Shown here piece by piece: positions 47,573 through 57,700 of a stretch of DNA of 64,000 nucleotides. This DNA comes from Ifrita kowaldi (lineage: Eukaryota > Chordata > Aves > Passeriformes > Cinclosomatidae): NCBI GenBank assembly GCA_013398055.1, contig VZRS01003978.1, forward strand, positions 1 through 64,000, read 5' to 3'. Both the position numbers and the translations under genes were made by a program. The stretch's first letter is position 1; every line of letters starts with the position of its first letter. The notes beneath the pieces were generated by a model. It ran no database searches and was not told the DNA's origin. It saw only the letters and a program-made list of their open reading frames with translations.

Positions 47573-50437
47573 CGGCTGTGCCCTCCTGTGCTCTCCTGCC
47601 TTCAGCAGGGATTTTCAGCTCCCCCGGTGAAAGTTTTGTTTCTTTGTGAAGCATCAGCCAGCACAGGACACTGTCCCCAGGCACCCCAGGTGACCCCATG
47701 CCAGTGCCGGTAATTCATCAGGTGGATGTTTACCCTGAGAGCGTGTGACAAACCCAGCAGCGATGCACGGGAATTGTCACACCTCGGTTGCAGCACTTCC
47801 CATTGAGGGCATGCAAATGAAACCTCCAAAACACAGCTCTGCTTCCCAGGGGAGAGGCTCGCAGGTGAAAATCCACCCATATCCCACTCCAGCTCTTAAT
47901 TTTATAGAACTTCATTATTCAGCCTTTTAAATACTGCTCACCCATTTAGCTCAGGATGTATTTACACAGGATTGTGTTCGCCTTTAAATATGCACAATTC
48001 TCTTTAAAGATGAGCTTTAAAATCTCTCTCGATATTTTGTTTGTCACCTCATTGCTGAAAGCACATGCAGGGGAAAGCCTCATCAGTGCAAATTAAACCC
48101 ACCCCCTCCCAACATGCAAAAGAGGATTTTAAGAAAGGAAACCTTTTGCAACAAAGGGTTTTCAGTCAGGTGAGTTCAGAGCTGGCATCCAAAGGGAGAG
48201 ACAGACAAACACCTACCCCAGCAAATGCTGTTAAAGTGGGTGTGTGCACGGGAACATGTAGGAACAAGGGAGGAGGGAAGAGAGAGAGGATTCACCCTCC
48301 ATCCAACGACAGAAAAGGAGCTCAACCCATGGGCAGCATAACCTGAAAGTTCACATGGAGAGAGGTTTTGCAGAGCTGCCCATCACAAATCAGTTAATTA
48401 CAGGGTTTTTTTCACTAGGAGCTTCAGAGGGTGATGGCCATTTCTGCTGAAAACATTACAGCAGGAATCAGAATCCCTACATCAGGATATCAGTCATTAA
48501 TCAGGATATCAGTATATGTACAAAGGACAAAAAATTTCCCCCCAGCACAAAAATTTGGCACGTGATTTTTCCAAAGCTGTGCTTTGACCTCACCCCCTGC
48601 CCCAGGTGATGGTCAGTGCAGACCCTCACCCAATCATATCCTCATTTCTTACACCTTCAATGCCTGAAACTTCCTCCCTCCCTGAGAATTAATAGCACAC
48701 AGTAGGTTAAAAAAAGCAGGAATCACTAAAACTGTGGGAGATAATGAAAATATTCCACACTCTTGGGTAGCAAACCCTTTCCCCAGCCCAGGTTTCACTG
48801 GGGAATAAACTGAATAGTCCAGCCCACAGCTGTGGGAATCAGGAGGCACCGACTGAAGCAGCATCTACAAATCCTAGAAAGTCGTATTTGGGATCTCTCT
48901 GTGCTTGCTGTGCAAGCTGGAACCTGCCCTGCCTTGGCAGATGAAAGAGGACACGATGCAGCATTATTAGAGGGTCCAAACTGAAAATTGCTATTGAACA
49001 GACGGGGATGGAGCTGGAGGTGGCCAGCTCATCGCCAGCACTGCCTGTTTGCAGAACAAGACTCATGAGAGCTGTGTGAAATTACAGCAACAAAGGATTC
49101 ACTTGAAAAGTCAGGTGCCTGTTGAGGCTGGAGAAGCAGGAGAACCACAGGATTCCCAGTTAAACAAATACAGAGCCTTGGAGACTTTGCAGTGCCCACA
49201 TTCCAAGGGTTTTGTAGCTAGATTTGAAAATCTGCTTCTCTTCTCACGGCAGGTTTTGGTCCTCTCTGTACCAAGCCCAGGCCAATTCCTGCTTTACTGT
49301 GAATGTAATCCCAAGTTCTAAACGAGCAGCTGAAAACCAGCCAAGGTATGGGCTGGAGGATGGAGGAGAACGGAAACATGAGGAATCTCTGATGCGATTT
49401 ACTGCCCAATAAATGCAGTGAGTCACTGCAGCAATTTCCTGTGTGCAGGAGGCCAAATTCTCCCACCTCTGCAAGTGGTGAGGAGTTCCTGAGCTGGTGC
49501 CTCATGCTGCAGATTTGCACAGGATATTTACAGGGGAACACAGGCACTGAGGGGCTGGGCCCATGCAATCAAGAAGGTAAAGCAGGTGAAATGGAAGGAA
49601 AATATTTACCCAAACAGAGCAGGAGGTGTCCTTAGTGAGAACCAGACACGCTTTGTGGCTGTCTCCATGTCAGACAGGCACAGCACAGCTCAAAAGTGAA
49701 AGGTTCTTTAACAAATCCCTTCCCCTTGAACAAACTGAGGAATAAACCGGGATTTTGGCTCACTGGGCCTTTAATCCCTGACTTACAGAGCCTTGGGATT
49801 CCACAGGGACAGGACAGGGCTGCCCTTGGAAGGTGAAATCCTGGCTCCAGCCATGCCTCTCCCTCATCCATTCGTGTTGCCAGCTCCAAGTGCAGCTCCA
49901 TTGATTGACAGCAATAATCTGTGGGGCAGGGAGCCAGGGAACAGCCACTGCAATGCAGATCAACTGCTGATTCCCTGCTTGTTCTACAAGCATCAAATCT
50001 CCTTTGATCAATACCTGAATAATCCTTTCAACATCCCCGAGCCTGCAGTTGCTGCTCCCAGGAGACAGGGGATGGGGCAGGTCAGGGAGAGGAGTTCCTG
50101 CCCAGCTGAGGTCAGAACACAGGTCTGATATTGTTCTTTTAGATTTGCCCCACAAAGTCTGGCTGCTCTCTGCTCACGCCGATGTCAAAGGTGATATTGC
50201 TTGGGATTAAATCTGGAACGCTTTCCAGGACACAGCCAAGGAAGGAGATGCACCTGATAACATCGTAATCCTTCTTTCAATCTAGGTACTTAAGAGAAAT
50301 ATCTGCTTGTTCAGTTGGAATGGCACAGCCCACAAGGCGAAATACATTTCCCAGGGACATGGGAACAGAGTTTAGATCTGACACTGAGATCTCCTGGTGA
50401 CCAGGAAATAGGATTTCCTACAAGAAGTGTCCCCACT

Positions 50438-50941
50438 TGTCATGGTTTAACCCCTGTGGCACCAAATACCCCACAGTCACCAACTCACCCCCCACCCCCT
50501 CCCGGTGGGATGGGGAGAGAATGTAAAAAAATCGTGGGTTGAGATAAGAACAGGTTGATAAATGAAATAGTTGAATGTAAATGAGAGAGGGGAGAGAGAG
50601 AGATAAATAAACCCCAATTCAAACAATAAACACAAAGCAGGCTCCCACCAGCTGCTGCTGCCCTGGAATTGGTGCCCCAATCCCCCAATTTAAACGCTGG
50701 GCACGACTTTCTGCACTATGGAATGTCCCTCTGGCCACGGTCAGCTGTCCTGGCCATGCTCCCTCACAGCTCCTCCCGCACCTCCTGCCTGGGAAACTGA
50801 AAATTCCCGGATTTGGGGGAAACACAACTGAGCAGCCCCTGCAGCATCAGTTTGGTATCACCAGTATTCTCCTACAGAATCCAAACCACGGCACTGCCCA
50901 GCTACAGAGAACACAACTAACCCTGTCCCAGCTGGAAACCA
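50438..50941 (-). mobile_element. Solo LTR of an avian endogenous retrovirus
   Basis: About 500 bp running from TGTCATGGTTTAACCC to AACCCTGTCCCAGCTGGAAA, with the internal block TCGTGGGTTGAGATAAGAAC and the GTCAGCTGTCCTGGCCATGC block. This is the reverse complement of a well-known avian LTR layout. A four-base ACTT flanks both sides and may be the target duplication. No viral coding sequence adjoins, so this is a recombined solo LTR. It lies about 270 bp upstream of the TATA-like element of the NFKBIZ-like gene, pointing away from it. Confidence 0.78.
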
Positions 50942-51212
50942 CTTTGAGAATAATTCCCAAAACATTTAATTCAGGATATCCCACCACTTTACTCACTTGC
51001 ACAAGTCTCTGTAAGTCAGAGGTTGCTTTTCCCTTCCCAGTAAATCAATCACAATTTAATTTTTCTGTTTCACACAGCAGGAAAAAATATTTTTTTTTCC
51101 ACTTGCAGTTAAGGTTTTTCTTGGGAAAAGTCATTTCTTCATCAGCTGCTCAGGATTGTTAGGAAAGAGGGTGGAGCCTTCCCAGGCTGCCGTCCTCCGA
51201 ACCATACCTGAG

Positions 51213-51218
51213 TATAAA
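51213..51218 (+). promoter_or_regulatory. TATAAA upstream of the NFKBIZ-like gene
   Basis: TATAAA 277 bp before the first ATG of the NFKBIZ-like gene. If used, transcription would start near 51243 with a 5' UTR of about 250 nt and no intron. Inferred from position. Confidence 0.35.
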
Positions 51219-51494
51219 GAGCAAAGGAGAACTGCAGCCAAGAAACTCTCAAAAGCTGCTCCAGTGGCTGCTGGGATTCCAAGGCTGGGTTTATTCTTCC
51301 ACTGCTGGAACTTGCTGCTCCAGAGAGAAGAGGGAAGCTGGACGCAGCTAATTACATTGGAGGATTAATTACAACTGCCATGGTCTCAATGTGAAACTGG
51401 ATTGGATTTTTTTTTTTTTCAACACCACTGAACAGGGTTTTTTCCTCCCCTCTTCTCGTTCATCTTTTCCTGCACACACACACACAGAGTGGAG

Positions 51495-51741
51495 ATGTTG
51501 CAAACAGCCTGCATGAGTCCTGAGCTCCTTGTCAGCCAAAGCATGAGTGAAAGTGAAATCTGTGGCTACAGCCCAGGCCAGGGATCTCCACTGCCTGGAG
51601 AAACTGCCAGTCCCAAGAGCTGCTTCCAGCAGAGCCCATCGCTGCCAGACTCTGGATTAACTGAGCTGAACGTTGCGAGTCCCAAGATCTACCACCCTCC
51701 TCCTCCTCCGTGCAAACCTCCAGGGATGCCTGCTGCTGCTG
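51495..51741 (+). CDS. NFKBIZ-like exon 1
   Basis: 247 nt. ATG at 51495 is the first in-frame Met; the frame stays open six bases further upstream, but that codon is GTG. It ends PPGMPAAA plus one base before donor GTAAGA. The product is Ser/Pro-rich with a PPPPP run. Confidence 0.75.
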
Positions 51742-54700
51742 GTAAGAGAAAAATCTTAATTCCCATTTCCTGTTTTGTGCTTCTTTTGCCAGCTGATGAA
51801 GTGACCCGGGGCTGCTTTAGTGGCAGCACAGAGCTGGCCCAGCAGCAGCACGAACCCAGCTCAACCTTATCAGAGATGTTCAGCACATCCCCCTGCTCGG
51901 GCTTGGCTGGATTTTGTTGTGTTCTGCTGCTGAGGTCAGAAATTGCTCTGTTTTCTAAAGGATGCCCGATATTCCATCATTTCTGTCCGTCTGCAGCATT
52001 TTGCTGCTCGTTTGCATTCTGAATTTCAAGTTTAGCTCTGAATTAGCAGCTGGGTAATAGATGTGACCTTCTGAGTTATTAACACTGCAAAGTCACAGGA
52101 AAGTGTGTTTGGGGAATCGCTTTGCAGAATTCTTCCATTCCTAGGATATATCTGATCCATCACTGGAAAACTTTCCCAGATAACAACATACTAGCAATCT
52201 TACTGGCTCCTTATAAAGCTTTTCACAGAAACCTTTAAAATACTTTACAAACACTAAATAATTCATTGCCCAAACACCAAACTTAAAAAAAAAAAAAAAA
52301 GGAATCATTTCTAGAAAAGTCTGAGAAAAACTCTGCTTTTCGAGGTTTTAATTATTCAGTGATAGGTTAAACACCGAGAAGTGCCAGAAATCTCAGCACA
52401 AAACAACAACCCCATCTCCATTCCAAAGGCACCATTTGCAGCTCGGATTCGCCTCCCTGCTGCTGGAGGGGTGTCAGCTCTCGTTGCCTGGAGCAGGGAA
52501 AGGAAACAAAATCACGCAACAAGAAACCACATCTTGTGGGGCTGGTTCCCCTGCCAGGATTGCCTCCTCTCAGACATCCCAGGAGCTGCACCATTCCCAT
52601 CTGCTGGGCTCCCCTCCACAGGGCCCAGCCAGACCCCAGCACACGCAGGTTTTGGGCAGGAATATCGGTTCGGGCACCTCATGTTTTATTTACCAGCACC
52701 ACGAGCTGCTGGCCCCGTGCACCTTTTTTGCATTTCAGGCTGCTGTGGTGTTTAATCCTGAACTGTGGTTGATCACAAGAGCTGTTCTCATTCCTCCTGC
52801 CACGAGCTGCAGTGGGAACTCAAAGCTTCTCCCTGCTCCAGCATTGCTGCTGGATGACTCCTTGCTCTCAGGATCCCACGCTCTGCTTCCCAAAGCTCAG
52901 GCTTTCCTTGGAGCTGTGGCTTTCTCCATGGTCTGTTTTATTGGGAAAACCCCGGTCTAATGCATTAAATCTGTAATTTCATAATATTAACAGCTGTTTC
53001 TGAAAGAATTCCTTATAAAGGTTATTCCAAGTGGGGGCACACACGAGGCAGGGACGTGAACAACAGCGTTACATAAAAGATATTTCAAAAGCCAATGGAT
53101 TTAAGCTCCTAATCTGGGCAAGTCTTTCAAGTTTGGGGATACAGGCACCAGATGCAAGGAGACCTAACACAAACAATCACAGAGCAGCTTGTTTTGACAA
53201 AGAGCAAGCCTGTTTGGACAATGAGCTATATGCTCAAATAACTGTTTCATTTCAGTGCAGAAAATCACTGTTTCCCTTTGAATCACAGCACAACCTCCAA
53301 ACACACTGAGAGCCATGGGGGGAAGCCACTGGGCAGAGCATCCCTGTCTTAATTTTGAATAAATTCTGCTCCTTGTTGTTGCACTGATAACAATTTACCA
53401 AACCACAGCACAGGAAACTGCAAAGGCAGATTTACCACAACACAGGAAAATCAGTCAGAGGGGCAGAGACCTAAACACTGCTGGCACATTCCCCAAAAGC
53501 AGATCTGTGCTTTGTGGCACACAGGAAAACTGAGGGGGAATTCATTAAAGGAGTTATTGAGCAGACAGGAGGCCAGAGCCAAGGAACACGCAGGGAGAGG
53601 TGGAAATTTCCCACGATTGATGATGAACGTTGGAATCAGAGCCCATTCCCCAGGCTGACCTCACCCTCCCACCCTCCTCCAACAGCTCAGAGAACTGTGT
53701 TACTTTCAGCATCGTGTTGTGACTTTTCCAGACTCTGAACTTAGCTCTGATCCCCCTCAGAAGCGCTACATGGGTGTGAGAGTGAAGATGCCGGTGCGGG
53801 AATTGCTGAGGAAAATCCGGCTCTCCAAAGGCCTGGACGTGGCTCACGGCAAGGTGAGGGCTCCCTGAGGCTGGGAAGGTTCCTCCTGGGGCTGCAGCAT
53901 CCTGGTGCCCACAGCCACACCCCACTGAGTGTTCTGGAGGGGTCACACCTGCAGCTGCTGCCTCTTCCAGCCACCAAATCAGTGCTTTCGATAAAAATGG
54001 AGAATAAAGCAAATTTTAAACAGAGTGAGGGCTGAGCTAGGAACAGTTCTGACAGTGACAGCAGGAACCCATCCATGCCATGGATGCTGTACGTCAGTCA
54101 GTCAAGCCAAAGATGGCCCAAAACCCAGTAAAAATATTGCTCCAGAACCTGCAAAAAACAGCCCAAGGAGCTGATAGACTCCCAGGCTGCTGTAAATATC
54201 TTTAAAGCTGCCATGAATTAGCCACTCATGGAAATCTCTCCACCCGCAGCCCCTGCTGAGCAAAACCCGTAGCACAGGAGGCAATTTCCCTCTGTTCACG
54301 TTACAATATTTGCCACTGTTTCATCTTCTCTCGCGTGTAAGCATCTCACATTGAAGTTGGGTGGTTTTGTCTCCTCAGGAAGCCTCATCAGTGAAGATGG
54401 TAACCAAAGGATCCTCAGGAAAAACAGGTTTGGAAACGCCTCACTTGGTAACAGAGCCTCCTTTTCTAGTAGGATAATCACTGTGAGGTACCCAAAGAGC
54501 CAGACCACTTCTGTCCCATGGTCAGTGATCCCTGCTGGGTCCCAGCTGTCCTTGAATTGCAGGAGGCCGGCCAGCTGTGCATCACCACCCTGTCTGGGTT
54601 ATCTATCTCTTATCTGGGGCAGGACTGATGGGAATCTCTGCTCTGTGTGCCTCTCCTCAGCTCTGAACAGCCCTTTGCCTCCTCTCTTTGCAGCAGAGAA

Positions 54701-57700
54701 GAGAAGAGCTCACCCTTATACAGAGAAACAGCTTAGGCAGGTATGCAGAACACCTTGAACCCTGCTCTGCCAGGCTCCCGGGGCAGAATTCCTGTTCTAT
54801 CACCGAGGGAGAACAGGACACTTCATGTCTGCTTCCCTCCCCCATCTTCCGCCCTCCCCGGCTCCTGTTGCTGTTTCAGAGCAAGCAGAGCGCTGGGCAA
54901 AGCCCCAAAGGCTTGGAGGACCTCGACATCCTGGTGGAGGTGCTGCAGGAGGATCTGAACAAGAGCCAGCTCAGGGAGGAGCCTCTGCATCCCGTGCCAG
55001 ATGGGGTTTGGCAGGGATTCTCCACGGATCTGCAAAGCTCCCGGTGGGAAAGCGTGGAGAGCAAGGAGGCAGCCGGTGACCTGCAGGGGAGAGAGCGCAG
55101 CTCAGCCGGGCTTCACTCGGGTTCCTGGCTGGAGGATTCGCACCCCATCCTGCAGGAGAGAGAGCGCAGCTCAGCCGGGCTTCACTCGGGTTCCTGGCTG
55201 GAGGATTCGCACCCCATCCTGCAGGAGAGAGAGCGCAGCTCAGCCGGGCTTCACTCGGGTTCCTGGCTGGAGGATTCGCACCCCATCCTGCAGGAGAGAG
55301 AGCGCAGCTCAGCCGGGCTTCACTCGGGTTCCTGGCTGGAGGATTCCCACCCCATCCTGCGGGCAGGGGCAGAGCCTTCCTTCCCCGGTGGGCAGGGAAG
55401 CAGCCACGGCTCCAGCCCGCCGGGGATGTTCTGCAGGACGGGCGAGAAGGGGAGCAGCTGGTGGATGCAGGATGCGCTCCCGAGCTCCCAGGAAGATTTC
55501 CCGAGGAATTCTCCATCCCAGGACATCCTCAGCCCGGCAGAGATGCTGCTGGAAGCTCCCAGGGGCTCTCCAGACACCGAGGGACGTTCGAGGCTGACCC
55601 CAAGCTCCTTCACACAGCAGGACCTCTCTGCCCTCTCCTTCTTCCAGTTCCAGCTGCACAGAGAGGAAAGTTTGCTGAGGAACATCCCGGCGGAAAAGCT
55701 GCTCGCTCCCGATGAAAATGGCAACAGGTCCTCGATTTTTCTGTTGAAATACATTGATTTCTGTTCCCTGGGGACATGGCTTTGCTCTGAGCTCACTTGC
55801 TGCCTGCAGCAAAAGCTTCTCTGCTCAAGGGGAAGCTCAAACTTGAATCGATACAGAGAATTTTAGGCGGGTATTAAAAATGTAAATACTCTGTATTTGC
55901 AGTAATATTCCTGAGCTACAGCTGATGTTAGGATAAATTCAGAGTGTTAAAATATTTAAGGATTGAGAGGTATTTGTGGGGATTCACACGAAAATTAAAA
56001 TCAAGCAAAATAAGAACTGGAAAAAGAAAAAAGATATGCAAGAAAAGATCTTTTCCATGCTGCAGACACTCTCAGGGTAATTATTTGTGTTATTAGCTGC
56101 TAAATAAAAATGCATGGGAGGATTACACAAAAAGCACAGACTCCCAAAGAACTGGGAGTGGCTGGAAACGAAACAACAGCAAAGGTTTTCCTGATCCCAG
56201 GAAACCTCAGGATTGCCCTGGAATTGGGAAATTGTGGGGAAAACAGCCATTTATAAGAAATCAATTAAAATATCTAATTAGGTTCCATGCAGTTCAGGTA
56301 GATTGGGATAGCTGGTATCAAATCAGATTGACAGAAATCATGGCATAATTGATAAATTCTCCGGGTCTTGGGGAGAAAGAGATTAATTCCTGCTCCAAAT
56401 TTAAAACACTGCTAACCCCACACAGGAAAAAGCAAGCACAGCACTGGCCTCTTCCCTAAAGTTCCATTCAGAATAATGATTTTCAGTGCAATAATAAAAT
56501 TAGGCTTCACTTTGTAAGCAACAAATAAGTCACCTATTTTCATATTTCCTGCAGTTTTGTGAATAATATACAAAAAACTCCTCACCCATGAATGAAATGA
56601 AGCACAATTAAGAAATTCAGAGATTTCTACTCCCGTGTTCATGTAAAATTCACAAGCAAAAATTTCCTCACTCCTAAACTCGCTTTTATAAAGATTTTGC
56701 ACTCAAAAGAACACTCAAAGGCAGGACTACAAACTAAATAAGATCATTCTGAGTTCTACTGAACGGTGCACGACAGGGTCAAAAATCCTCTAAAAAAACC
56801 AAAAAAAAACCCCAAACCAGACCAAAGCAAACAAACAAAAAACCACCCCAAAAAAACCCCAAACCCAGCAAGAAGTATCAGAGTTGTTCAGACATATTTA
56901 AGGATATTTTGCTACAAGAAAAGGGAAGAACAAATAAATAAGTATAACCAGCACCTGCATTAATTTTTCCTCCATGAGGAAAGGAAGATATGCCCAAATT
57001 TACAAGAAAAAATAAATAAAAGAGCCTTTTTTGGGATGAAATTCAGCAGAAACACTTGCACTAATCTGAGTAGAGATTGAACACCCAGAGGAAATTGAGC
57101 TCTCCTCCTCCACAGGACTCAATTCCAGTTTGGAATTATTTCTTTTAAGTGCAAGTGTTTCCCTTCTCTCAGTTTTTAGGGATCTTGCACCCTTTTCCCT
57201 GTACAAACAGAGATTGCTGGCAGCAAGGAATCACGGAGCAGCTGCTGGAGAGGAATGGGATAATAGCAAGGAATCCTGGCAGACAAAACCAGCACATAAT
57301 ACAGAGAGTAAAAAACCCTTGAATATCCCAAGACTTCGGTATTTTCCAGCCTTAGTATTTTATGTTTTAAAATACACTCTCCCTGCTACTTTGGGGTATT
57401 TTAACCACTCCTTTCTCCTCTGATTGTTCCCAACTCTTGCAGGCTGCTGCACAAGGCTGTTGCCCAGGGAAGGAGGGCTCTGACTTTCGCCCTGGCACAG
57501 AGATTTGCATCCCTCAACAAGATCGACGAGAAGGATGCAGAGAAAAGGGTAGGGAGCTGATTTGCCAAGAAAAAAAAGTCATTTTTTATCACATGCAACC
57601 CTCTCTCAAACCCCAGCCAAGCACCAAGCATCCTTCTGCTGTCCTGGAAAAGAAGGGAAACAGGAATGGGGAGGGAATGATGGAGCACAAGTGGGAGCAG

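Larger units (their letters stand above)
30000..50437. other. Gene-poor interval upstream of POU2AF1 and the NFKBIZ-like gene
   Basis: No coding exon was recognised over about 20 kb. Open frames are short, lack family motifs and match chance expectation. The interval separates two divergent genes, so distal enhancers of both could lie here. Perfect octamers occur at 38231-38238, 43231-43238 and 47811-47818. Small duplications are listed separately. Confidence 0.55.

Noticed and set aside
47163..47699. Minus-strand 178-codon frame
   Set aside because: It runs antisense across a CR1 LINE 3' end and is a by-product of that repeat.
52436..52960. Plus-strand 174-codon frame inside intron 1 of the NFKBIZ-like gene
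   Set aside because: Flanking exons join directly in frame across the intron, and the frame has no family motif.
54971..55516. Minus-strand frame of 181 codons with GANPPARNPSEARLSCALSP repeats
   Set aside because: It is the antisense shadow of the 69-bp coding repeat in NFKBIZ-like exon 3; a repeat length divisible by three keeps several frames open.
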